Origin: Rhodococcus jostii NBRC 16295
GTDB lineage: Bacteria > Actinomycetota > Actinomycetes > Mycobacteriales > Mycobacteriaceae
Length of the DNA: 64,000 nt
Direction of reading: 5' to 3'
NCBI RefSeq assembly: GCF_001894825.1
Contig: NZ_BCWY01000018.1
Location: 1-64,000, forward strand
Shown here: positions 1 through 7,600 of the stretch, one piece after another
Position numbering within the stretch: the stretch's first letter is position 1
Layout: each line of letters starts with the position of its first letter
Notes under the pieces: generated by a model
Databases searched by the model: none
The model's input: only the letters and a program-made list of their open reading frames with translations
What the model was told of the DNA's origin: nothing
Program-made: the position numbers and the translations under genes

Positions 1-179
1 TGCGCACGACGATGACGTCAATGCTGCCGTTCCGGATCTCGAACGGCCCGGTGATTCTTCACAGTCAGCCGCTCGGCCCGGCGACAGCCGCTCGGCTCGA
101 CGACACGAGCGCACCAGCCGGGCTCCACTCCGGTCCACGGCCGCATCACCGACGCACTCGAACAATCCGAACAGCAGGT

Positions 180-560
180 TCAGTCGGGAGTGAAGAACAA
201 CTCCATCCCGATGAAAAACCACGCCACCAACGCCGCCATCGGCACGAACGCGCACACCAACGGCAACGCGAACTGCCGAGCGGGCCGCCACGGAACCGTC
301 ATCAGCCCGCACGCCATCACCACAAAAGCCGGCCCAGCCCAGCTCACCCAGTACTCGACCGGCGGCGGATCCGACCCGAACGACGTGAACGAACCGTGCG
401 GATACACCCTCGGCTGCGGAACATCCCCGTAGTGCTGCCACAAGATCACCGCCGGCAGATAGCAGAAGAACCCCAGCAGCAGCCCCGCACACACCCCCAG
501 CGAAATCCGCCATCCCCTCCCCGACCCCGCCGGTGTCACCTCGTCCACACCACCCATCAT
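180..560 (-). CDS. Small three-helix membrane protein, function unknown
   Basis: The product of about 126 residues has three hydrophobic stretches: near residues 18-42, about 70-89 and about 98-120. A proline-rich loop lies between the first two. No catalytic or binding motif is recognisable. The open frame extends further upstream to 665, but that extension is Arg/Pro-rich and looks like non-coding translation, so I start at the paired ATG codons at 560. No strong Shine-Dalgarno is seen there. It lies downstream of the YCII-domain gene on the same strand with a gap of about 100 bases. It probably sits in the cytoplasmic membrane; nothing more can be inferred. Confidence 0.6.
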   Translation of the reverse strand: MMGGVDEVTPAGSGRGWRISLGVCAGLLLGFFCYLPAVILWQHYGDVPQPRVYPHGSFTSFGSDPPPVEYWVSWAGPAFVVMACGLMTVPWRPARQFALPLVCAFVPMAALVAWFFIGMELFFTPD

Positions 561-661
561 CGGCAGCACCCGCGCTCCGCCTCGATCAGGGTGTCCCCGT
601 TCGGGCGCCGCGCCGGGACGAGGACACCGATCAGGATGGGGAGAATGTCCGCAGCAGGACC

Positions 662-1084
662 TCATCCACCGTGCGTCACTCCGTCACCGTCGTGACATCC
701 GCCCAGGAACGGACGCAACTCGAGCCACTCATGGATCGGCTTCCCACCCGCACCCGGAGCCGCGGACAACTCACCGGCCAACGCGAGCGCCCGATCGTAG
801 GTCTCGACGTCGATCACCATCCAACCGGCGATCACGTCCTTGGTCTCCGCGAACGGACCATCGGTCACCGGCGGCCGCCCCTCACCGTCGTACCGGACGA
901 ACGTGCCCTCCGCGGACAGTGCCTGACTGTCGACGAACTCACCGGTGCCCTCGAGCCGCGCGGCGAAGTCATTCATGTACTGCACGTGAGCGGAGATCTC
1001 CTCCGGCGTCCACTGATCCATCGGCACATCGTTCTCAGATGCCGGCGCGCCACGGTAGTGCTTGAGCAGCAGATACTTGGCCAT
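662..1084 (-). CDS. YCII/DGPF-domain protein
   Basis: A small soluble protein of 140 residues of the YCII-related (DGPF) family. It opens MAKYLLLKHYRG, has the diagnostic DGPF stretch (TDGPFAETKD) in the second half, and then the helix that closes the ferredoxin-like fold. Family members are often encoded beside ECF sigma factors and their biochemical role is mostly unknown. No sigma factor gene is visible here. The second of two adjacent ATG codons is chosen as start because AGGAG lies 6 bases upstream; the longer frame to 1222 reads as non-coding sequence. Confidence 0.85.
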   Translation of the reverse strand: MAKYLLLKHYRGAPASENDVPMDQWTPEEISAHVQYMNDFAARLEGTGEFVDSQALSAEGTFVRYDGEGRPPVTDGPFAETKDVIAGWMVIDVETYDRALALAGELSAAPGAGGKPIHEWLELRPFLGGCHDGDGVTHGG

Positions 1085-1284
1085 CATGTTCTCCTCGCTA
1101 CGGTACGGCCCAATTGTGGCCGTTTCACTCCGGGAACGAAGCCGCACGCGGATTCTCGACATCCCACCACAACCTTTTTCGGCGGACTTCACAACTCCGC
1201 ACCAGGTGTTGACCCCGATCACCCCCGGGACGTGTCATCTTCTCAGATCAGAGCACTCACCCAGGCCGCGGCTCGTGCCGTCCA

Positions 1285-1748
1285 TCACGCGACCACATCG
1301 AACACCCGCAGTTGCCGAAACCTCGCTGCGGCAGGCCCGCCTCCTCCCTGATCGACAGTAACCGGCGGTGCAACGCCGCGTCGTCGGCGCGGAGCGCCTC
1401 CCGGACCGGATTCAGATGTGCCCGCCCGGCGCCCAGGGCCTCACTGACCGCCGAATCCCAGATCGGGTACAGCCGGGGACGTTTGCCGGCAATCAACTTC
1501 GTAGCCATCATCTCGGCCGATCTCCGGCAACGCCCAGAGAGCGGCTTCCAGGTCCCAGGCAGGCCACCCCGGGGCGAGCGGCTCGGGTTCGTTGAACCAA
1601 GGTCCCGATCCGGGCCTATCGCCGTCAGAAGGGCGTTCAGCACCTCCGCCTCGAGGTCCGAGATCGCGCGGGCGGCGTTCGGTGGGACCTGCACCGACTC
1701 CTGGCGATCAACCTTCGGCTGATCCATGGGATCGAGTGTCTCGGTCAT
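1285..1748 (-). pseudogene. Decayed DUF6308-like gene (multiple frameshifts)
   Basis: Pieces of one protein can be read in different frames. The start frame (from 1748) gives a helical N-terminus ending IGPDRDLG. A shifted frame then gives WDLEAALWALPEIG. The start frame resumes with EMMATKLIAGKRPRLYPIWD, the helix-hairpin-helix-like core seen in DUF6308 proteins. A third shift is needed for the terminal LRVFDVVA, followed by TGA at 1285-1287. Read as one frame, the middle is Arg/Ser/Pro-rich and unlike the family. At least three small indels therefore separate parts that should be continuous. Either the gene is decayed or the sequence has clustered errors. The family assignment is from memory of its motifs. 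Confidence 0.6.
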
Positions 1749-1846
1749 GATCTCGCCTTTCCGCCAAGCTGAGCTCGGCGTGTCGGCCAGACTCAGATCA
1801 ACCGATTATCGGACAGTCCCGTGATCATCGGGTTTCTGAATTTCCG

Positions 1847-3148
1847 TCAGGTCCGGGTAAGGACCCGCGGCCCGATGTGGTGGGCGAGCTCGAGTGCGAG
1901 TTCGAGCGCCAGCCGGCGTTCGCCGGGGCGGTGACCGAGGAGTTCGGTTGCACGCGCGATGCGTTGCAGGACGGTGTTGCGGTGGGTGTGCAAACGGATC
2001 GCGGCGCGGGGTGCGTTATCGGCTTCGTCGAGGAACACCCGCACGGTCTCGCGGAGCCGCGCTGCGCTGGGTGTGTCCGCGGCGAGCGGGCCCAGCGTCG
2101 TGGCGACGAATTCGGCGGCGCGGTCCGGGTTTTGCGCTGCCAGCGCCGTGACTTCGAGGTCGCGGTATAGCGTCAGGCGTGCGCCGTTCGGGTGCCCGCT
2201 CAGCAGCCGCTGGATGGTCAGCGCCGCGTCGTGTGAGCGGCGGAAGCCGGTGATGCCGGGTTGGGTGGGGCCGACCGCGACGCGGACATTGGGTTGTGCT
2301 CGGCTGATCGCGTCGCGCATGGCGGCGGGTGCGGGGTCGGAGTCGGTGCCGAGCCAGGCCCACAGTGTCGACGTGCCGGCGGGGAGGGTCAGTGGAGGGC
2401 GTGCACCGGCGGCGCGGGCGAGGATGGTGGCGGCGGACTCCAGCGCGCCCTGGACCTCGCCGGGTGGTTGGGACCACAGCACGAGCGCGGTGTGGCGTTG
2501 GGCCAGATCGTATCCCAGGCGTTCGCCGGCGCGGCGGCTGTCGATCGGGGCACCGTCGAGGATCAGACGTACGGTCTCGGTGCGGCGGGCGAGCGCACCA
2601 CCGAGAACCTCCTCGCGCTCGCGCTGCGCGTCGGCGATGACACGGCCGATCACATGGTCGACGTACTCGAACAGGTGCCGCGAGAATGCCTCCAACAGCT
2701 CCACGAGTTGCGGGCCCGGTGGGACGACCCGAGCGGCGTGTGCGATGAAGCTCTGCCACACGAGGTTCTGTCCCCGGCGGTAGGCATGGAAGATCACGTC
2801 GAGGTCGATGCCGCGCCGCACGACGGTGCGGACCACATCCAGCGCCTCGGGCGGGACGTCGATCGGTGTGGCCCGGCCGTCGCGGCGTGCGAGGGTCGTG
2901 AGCAGGCGCGCGACGTTCGCGCGGTTGCTTGCCGACATCTCCGCCGCGATCGCGGGATCGGCGCCCAGTGCCGGGGCCAGCTCGACCTCCGCGGCGTCCA
3001 TGTCTTCGACGAACTGATCGAGTTCGGCGAGCATCGACTCGGCGACATCACCCATGAGCCCGACGATCGCCGCGGGGGTCGTTCCGCTGGTCATCAACAA
3101 AGTGTGCTCCCGCACATAGTTGGTGGCAAGGACTAGGCGGTCGGACAT
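1847..3148 (-). CDS. PucR/CdaR-family transcriptional regulator
   Basis: A 433-residue regulator. The N-terminal half is a helical sensory region. A central GGDEF-like CdaR segment follows, with the FRRSHDAALTIQRLL helix. The protein ends in the PucR helix-turn-helix, whose hallmark HTHRNTVLQRI lies about 40 residues from the C-terminus. Such proteins usually control an adjacent catabolic operon in response to its substrate. It is divergent from the Baeyer-Villiger monooxygenase operon, the likely target. The ATG at 3148 has no clear ribosome site; a second ATG at 3094 preceded by GGAG is an alternative start. Confidence 0.88.
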   Translation of the reverse strand: MSDRLVLATNYVREHTLLMTSGTTPAAIVGLMGDVAESMLAELDQFVEDMDAAEVELAPALGADPAIAAEMSASNRANVARLLTTLARRDGRATPIDVPPEALDVVRTVVRRGIDLDVIFHAYRRGQNLVWQSFIAHAARVVPPGPQLVELLEAFSRHLFEYVDHVIGRVIADAQREREEVLGGALARRTETVRLILDGAPIDSRRAGERLGYDLAQRHTALVLWSQPPGEVQGALESAATILARAAGARPPLTLPAGTSTLWAWLGTDSDPAPAAMRDAISRAQPNVRVAVGPTQPGITGFRRSHDAALTIQRLLSGHPNGARLTLYRDLEVTALAAQNPDRAAEFVATTLGPLAADTPSAARLRETVRVFLDEADNAPRAAIRLHTHRNTVLQRIARATELLGHRPGERRLALELALELAHHIGPRVLTRT

Positions 3149-3173
3149 GTCGGCGGGCGGGCGGTATCCCTAC

Positions 3174-3189
3174 TGTGAAACACATCACA
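3174..3189. promoter_or_regulatory. Perfect CRP/GlxR-type palindrome
   Basis: TGTGA-N6-TCACA with both half-sites intact lies in the 71-base gap between the PucR gene and the monooxygenase. It is 31 bases upstream of the monooxygenase GTG start. This matches the consensus bound by CRP-family regulators such as GlxR in corynebacteria and Crp in mycobacteria. Binding and the identity of the regulator are inferred. Confidence 0.55.
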
Positions 3190-3219
3190 CCCCACTCGAC
3201 AGTGACCAGGAGACACCCA

Positions 3220-4722
3220 GTGACGATCACGACCACCCCCGAGGCGGAGACCATGGAGTTCGATGTGTTGATCATCGGCGCCGGGATCTCCGGAATCGGC
3301 GCGGCCTACCACCTGAAGACGTGCCGGCCGGACACGACGTTCGCGATCCTGGAGGGTAAGGACGCGATCGGCGGGACCTGGAACCAGTTCCGCTACCCGG
3401 GGATCCGCTCGGACTCGGACATGCCGACCTTCGGCTTCGGATTCAAGCCGTGGACGCACAAGAAGGCGATCGCCGACGCGCACATCATCCTGGACTACCT
3501 GCAGGAGACCGTCACCGAGAACCACATCGACGAGCACATCCGATTCGGATACCGGGTGTCGTCGGCGGAGTTCTCCTCATCGACGGGGCGCTGGACGGTG
3601 ACCGCGCAACGCTCCGGCAGCGACGAGACCGTGCAGATCACCGCGCGATTCCTGTTCTCCGGCACGGGCTACTACAACCACGAGGCCGGCTTCACGCCCG
3701 AGTTCGACGGCATCGAGGACTTCACCGGCCGGGTGATCCATCCCCAGCACTGGCCCGAAGACCTCGACTATTCCGGCAAAAAGGTGGTGGTCATCGGCAG
3801 CGGGGCGACCGCAGCCACGCTGATCCCAGCGATGGCCGGCACCGCCGAGCACGTCACGATGTTGCAGCGCTCGCCGAGCTACGTGCTCTCGCTGCCGGCC
3901 GAGGACGCGATCGCGAACGCGCTCAACAAACTGATCGGCCCGAAGCGGGCCTACCCGATCATCCGGCGCAAGAACATCATGATGAACCGTGGGATCTTCA
4001 AGGCCTGCCGCCGCTCTCCGAAGCTCATGCGCACGCTGTTGATCGCCAACGTCCGCCGCCAGCTGCCAGAGAACTTCGACGTCGACACCCACTTCACCCC
4101 CCGCTACAACCCCTGGGATCAGCGCCTGTGCATGGTGCCCAACGGCGACCTGTTCAAGGCGATCTCGACAGGGCATGCCTCGGTGGTGACGGACCGGATC
4201 GAGCGTTTCACCGAAACCGGGATCCGGCTCGAGTCCGGACAGGAGCTCGAGGCCGACATCGTCGTCACCGCCACCGGTTTGAACATGTTGGCGTTCGGTG
4301 CAATCCGAATCAGAGTCGACGGAGAGCCGGTGAATCCGCCCGATACGACCGTCTACAAGGCGATGATGCTCAGCGGCATGCCGAACTTCGTGTTCGCGCT
4401 CGGCTACACGAACATCTCCTGGACGCTCAAGGTCGACCTCATCAGCGAGCATTTCTGCCGCTTGCTCGACCACATGGACTCCCACGGCTACACCACCGTC
4501 GAACCGGTCCTCGCCGATCCGGACATGGAACGGGTCCCGTTGCTCAACCTCACCTCCGGATACGTCCAGCGTGCGGTCGCCGCGTTCCCCCGGGCCGGCA
4601 CCAGCGGCCCGTGGACAGCCGAGATGGCCTACGAGAAGGACGTCGAGCGGCTGCGCGAGGGGCCGATCGAGGACCCCGACCTGAGATTCACCGCCCACCA
4701 GCCCGCCCTGCTGGCGTCATGA
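3220..4722 (+). CDS. Flavin-containing Baeyer-Villiger-type monooxygenase
   Basis: A 500-residue class B flavoprotein monooxygenase that would use FAD, NADPH and O2 to insert oxygen next to a carbonyl. Seen in order: FAD-binding GAGISG near residue 20, the GGTWNQFRYPG motif, the Baeyer-Villiger fingerprint FTGRVIHPQHWP (F-x-G-x3-H-x3-W-P), the NADPH-binding GSGATA, and the late ATGLNM motif. The start is taken at GTG 3220, with AGGAG 7 bases upstream, rather than the ATG at 3175 that overlaps the palindrome. The stop overlaps a possible ATG of the hydrolase (ATGA), so the two are co-transcribed. The likely pathway is ketone to ester, then ester hydrolysis by the neighbour. The substrate cannot be read from sequence. 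Confidence 0.9.
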   Translation: MTITTTPEAETMEFDVLIIGAGISGIGAAYHLKTCRPDTTFAILEGKDAIGGTWNQFRYPGIRSDSDMPTFGFGFKPWTHKKAIADAHIILDYLQETVTENHIDEHIRFGYRVSSAEFSSSTGRWTVTAQRSGSDETVQITARFLFSGTGYYNHEAGFTPEFDGIEDFTGRVIHPQHWPEDLDYSGKKVVVIGSGATAATLIPAMAGTAEHVTMLQRSPSYVLSLPAEDAIANALNKLIGPKRAYPIIRRKNIMMNRGIFKACRRSPKLMRTLLIANVRRQLPENFDVDTHFTPRYNPWDQRLCMVPNGDLFKAISTGHASVVTDRIERFTETGIRLESGQELEADIVVTATGLNMLAFGAIRIRVDGEPVNPPDTTVYKAMMLSGMPNFVFALGYTNISWTLKVDLISEHFCRLLDHMDSHGYTTVEPVLADPDMERVPLLNLTSGYVQRAVAAFPRAGTSGPWTAEMAYEKDVERLREGPIEDPDLRFTAHQPALLAS

Positions 4723-4736
4723 CCGGAGCGAGCACG

Positions 4737-5669
4737 ATGAAGAACGAGATCACCTTCACCAGCCACGGCGTCACCTGTGCGGCCTGGCACGTTCCGGCCA
4801 CCACCGACGCGCCGGCCCCGGAAACCGGCCGGCCGTGCGTGGTCATGGCACACGGCTTCGGCGGCACCCGGGACACCGGCCTGCTCGGCTACGCCGAGGC
4901 ATTCGCTCAGGCAGGCATCGATGCGTTCGTCTTCGACTACCGCGGTTTCGGTGACTCGGACGGCACACCCCGCCAGGATGTGTCGTTCCGGCGTCAGCGG
5001 CAGGACTACCGCGCCGCGATCGACGCGGCCCGGCGTCTGCCGGGCGTCGACCCCGACCGGATCGCACTGTGGGGGACGTCGTACTCCGGTGGTCACGTCA
5101 TCGAGGTTGCCGCGCAGGATGAGCGGATCGCGGCGGTCGTGTCCCTGACACCGGCCACCGACGGGCTGGCCGCCCTGATGCAGATCGCCCGCTACGCCGG
5201 GGCCGGTCAGCTGGTTCGCGCCACCGGGCACGGGCTGCGGGACCTCGCCCGCGCGCTGACCAAGCTTGCGCCGCACCACGTTCCGGTGGTCGGGCAGCCC
5301 GGGTCGGCGGCGATCATCAGCACGCCCGGCGCCGAGGAGGCCTACACGTCCATGGCCGGGGCGACCTGGCGTAACGAGGTGTGTGCCCGCACCGCACTGG
5401 AGGTCGGGTTGAACCGGCCCACCCCCTTCGCCCGTCGTCTCCGGTGCCCGATCCTGGTACAGGTCGGCACACATGACCGGATCGCGCCGCCCGATGCGGC
5501 GCGCCGGACCGCCGCGAAGGCCGGCGCACTCGCGCAGCTGCGCGAGTACCCCGTCGATCACTTCGACGTCTACCGGGGCCCCTGGCAGCAGCAGGCGCTG
5601 GCCGACCAGCTCGCCTTCCTCCTCCGAGTCCTCGACCCCGTCCCGGCCACGCCGTCGCTGACGATGTGA
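4737..5669 (+). CDS. Alpha/beta hydrolase (esterase-like)
   Basis: About 310 residues with the alpha/beta-hydrolase fold: an oxyanion HGFGGTRD turn, DYRGFGDSDG, the nucleophile elbow GTSYSGGH with the catalytic Ser, an acid in THDRIAPP and the base His in VDHFDVY. It resembles dienelactone hydrolase and other serine esterases. It sits directly behind the Baeyer-Villiger monooxygenase, so its job is probably to cleave the ester or lactone made by that enzyme. The ATG at 4737 has GGAG 9 bases upstream. An in-frame ATG at 4719 overlaps the monooxygenase stop and could be used instead. Confidence 0.87.
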   Translation: MKNEITFTSHGVTCAAWHVPATTDAPAPETGRPCVVMAHGFGGTRDTGLLGYAEAFAQAGIDAFVFDYRGFGDSDGTPRQDVSFRRQRQDYRAAIDAARRLPGVDPDRIALWGTSYSGGHVIEVAAQDERIAAVVSLTPATDGLAALMQIARYAGAGQLVRATGHGLRDLARALTKLAPHHVPVVGQPGSAAIISTPGAEEAYTSMAGATWRNEVCARTALEVGLNRPTPFARRLRCPILVQVGTHDRIAPPDAARRTAAKAGALAQLREYPVDHFDVYRGPWQQQALADQLAFLLRVLDPVPATPSLTM

Positions 5670-5707
5670 GACGGCGCGTACCGCCTTGGTACCGATACCC
5701 TGACCGG

Positions 5708-5731
5708 CACTCGCTCGATCGGCAGCGAGTG
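5708..5731 (+). terminator. Hairpin after the monooxygenase/hydrolase pair
   Basis: CACTCGCT and AGCGAGTG form a perfect 8-bp stem with an 8-base loop, about 40 bases after the hydrolase stop. There is no T-tract, so termination by it is inferred. Confidence 0.4.
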
Positions 5732-5915
5732 TGCGCACCGACTCCACCGCCTCCAGGCGGCGGCACATACGGCATTTCAGGTCTGATCATCACCGCGGCC
5801 ACGGATTCGGAATCGACATCGGCATCGTCCCCGTCCCGATGCGGAAGCAGCAGAACGGGTACGCCATCAAATACCTGGCTCGTTCCCCTGGTCAATTCCG
5901 CACAGACTCTCGTGA

Positions 5916-6494
5916 CAAACGAGATCGCAACCCCGAGGACGTCGACCGCACCTACATGATCGTCAATCGAGGCTGCGGGCAAAACTGGAGAACGAGCGGG
6001 TCAGGCTGGGACTCCCCGTCGCACCCGGCATCGAGGCGCGGCCACCCGTCGAGTACGCCACGCGCCGGCGCCCGGTCGACGGTATCGAGGAGATCACCGC
6101 GCAACTCGAGGAGGCCACCGCCATCAGACTGCTGCTCGACGAGGACACCCCGGAGCGTGTGAACCTCGCCTGCGAGTGGGTCACCGAATGGGTGACTCGG
6201 CTCGAGGGTCGCGGCCGCGACCGGGCACTACTGCAGGCAAAACGACTACTGGTGGCATGTCTGGCAACCGCGGGACGCACCGAGGAGGCCAAGAGTCTGC
6301 TCGCATCGATCGCCGCACAGTGCGCCGAACAGGGCATGGTCCGCTACCCACTCGACGGCGGACCGCAGGTCGTGCCGCTCCTGCGTGCGCTCCGCGACGA
6401 TCAGATTGCCGGACGGTGGCCTCCGGAGTGGCCGACCGTGCCGCGCCCCTTCATCGACAGCATGTTGGAGTCCGCCGTTTTGTACACGCGGTGA
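5916..6494 (+). pseudogene. 3' remnant of a LuxR-family (MalT-like) regulator
   Basis: An open frame from just after an in-frame TGA at 5913 to the TAG... stop at 6494 encodes a helical tail: NERVRLGLPVAP, EWVTEWVTRLEGRGR, then RLLVACLATAGRTEEAKSLL and VRYPLDGGPQVVPLLRAL. This looks like the TPR-like C-terminal region of large ATP-dependent LuxR regulators. No credible start codon or ribosome site exists, and neither the NTPase domain nor the usual terminal LuxR DNA-binding domain is present. I read it as the leftover of a deleted regulator gene. A GTG at 6159 could in principle start a 111-residue product, but without a ribosome site. Confidence 0.6.
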
Positions 6495-6523
6495 ACCCTG
6501 TGCCTGATTGACGGGTTCACCGC
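6488..6523. terminator. Bidirectional terminator hairpin
   Basis: GCGGTGAACCC and GGGTTCACCGC are perfect 11-bp arms around a 14-base loop. They lie between the converging LuxR remnant and the RraA-family gene. It is placed to stop transcription from either side. Confidence 0.6.
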
Positions 6524-6533
6524 GGTGGTTCCT

Positions 6534-7205
6534 TCACGATCTGCTTGTCTTGCCGCCCATATAGAGCACGTCGGCGACGGGTTCGCCGGCCCGGAGACGG
6601 GCAAGGGTTTCGGGTTCGGCAGCGTCGGACGCGAGGGCCAGATCGACGACATCCGCCGCAGCGTCCGGGGTCAGGACCAGGACACCGTTGTCGTCGGCGA
6701 GGACGATATCGCCGGGGCTGACGGAAACACCGCCGACCACGACCGGCACGTTGATCGCGCTGTTGTCACCGTCACGCCTCTTGGTGGTGAGAACTGAAGT
6801 GCCGCGTGCAAATATCGGCAGCCCTCCCTCTCGCAGTTCGACGATGTCGGTCACCACTCCGTCGACGACGATTCCGACCGCACCGGCGGACAGTGCCGCG
6901 CAGGAGGTGACAGCTCCGACCGAAGCGTGAACCGCGTCGCCTCCCATGTCGACGATCAGCACGTCGCCCGGCCTCAGGGCATTCAATGCGTGATTCATCG
7001 CCACTGCGTCCGCATCCGCAATGCGCACTGTCAGTGCGCGGCCCACCACACGCACATCGGAGAGGAGAGAACGGACGACCGGATCCACGAACCCCTCTTC
7101 GAGGTAGTGCCCGATAGTCGGAAAGCTGACCCGGCGGAGCTTGGCCAGCAGCGCCGCCGAGGTGGGGAGCGTCTGCTGCGAAGTGGACGATTGAGCTCGA
7201 GACAT
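6534..7205 (-). CDS. RraA-family protein (aldolase-like)
   Basis: About 223 residues with the RraA/HMG-aldolase fold: the GDVLIVDMGGDAVHASVG segment, then GAVGIVVDGVVTDIVEL. In active 4-hydroxy-4-methyl-2-oxoglutarate aldolases the last motif carries an Arg-Asp pair (as VRD in the paralogue at 36338). Here the Arg is replaced by Thr (VTD), so aldolase activity is doubtful. The start is the second of two ATGs; it overlaps the RidA stop by one base (TGATG), with GGAAGG upstream. It is the last gene of the MHS transporter-RidA-RraA operon, which suggests a catabolic role on a small acid or enamine, but the substrate is unknown. Confidence 0.83.
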   Translation of the reverse strand: MSRAQSSTSQQTLPTSAALLAKLRRVSFPTIGHYLEEGFVDPVVRSLLSDVRVVGRALTVRIADADAVAMNHALNALRPGDVLIVDMGGDAVHASVGAVTSCAALSAGAVGIVVDGVVTDIVELREGGLPIFARGTSVLTTKRRDGDNSAINVPVVVGGVSVSPGDIVLADDNGVLVLTPDAAADVVDLALASDAAEPETLARLRAGEPVADVLYMGGKTSRS

Positions 7206-7600
7206 CATGTTCCTTCCGGGATCGAGTTTTCGGCGAGGACGGCGACGCACTCGATCTCCAATGAGATTCCGAAGATATTGACGCACACGGTGGTTCGAGC
7301 GGGTAGGTCACTCCCGAAGAACTCCGAATAGACCGCGTTGTACGGCTCCAACTGCCCCGGGTCGGTGAGGTAGGTGTTCACCTTGACCACGTTCTGCAGG
7401 GAGGATCCGGCTTCACGCAGCGTCGCCTCCAGATTGGCCAAAGTCTGACGAACCTTGTCGTCGAAGGCGTCCGGCTGATCGCTGAGGTCCGAGATGGCGG
7501 GGAGTTGACCCGAGGTGAACACGAACCCGTTGGCCACCACTGCGTGAGAGAACGGTCCGACCGGACGCACGTCGCCGGACACTACGCCTATGCGCCGCAT
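7205..7600 (-). CDS. RidA-family enamine/imine deaminase
   Basis: 131 residues, the usual RidA (YjgF/YER057c/UK114) length. Visible family features are RPVGPFSHAV near the start, VFTSGQLP, the NVVKVNTYLTD segment and PARTTV, carrying the Arg that binds the substrate carboxylate. RidA enzymes hydrolyse 2-aminoacrylate-type enamines; dedicated copies inside catabolic operons act on pathway-specific imines. The ATG overlaps the transporter stop as TGATG and the stop overlaps the RraA start, so all three genes are translationally coupled. Confidence 0.88.
   Translation of the reverse strand: MRRIGVVSGDVRPVGPFSHAVVANGFVFTSGQLPAISDLSDQPDAFDDKVRQTLANLEATLREAGSSLQNVVKVNTYLTDPGQLEPYNAVYSEFFGSDLPARTTVCVNIFGISLEIECVAVLAENSIPEGT

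Noticed and set aside
1..60. Minus-strand fragment reading ITGPFEIRNG at the left edge
   Set aside because: It looks like part of a small fold but an in-frame stop lies immediately upstream and the rest is outside the window, so it cannot be called.
61..105. Direct repeat of CAGCCGCTCGG near the left edge
   Set aside because: Only two short copies in GC-rich DNA, with no sign of an array or mobile element.
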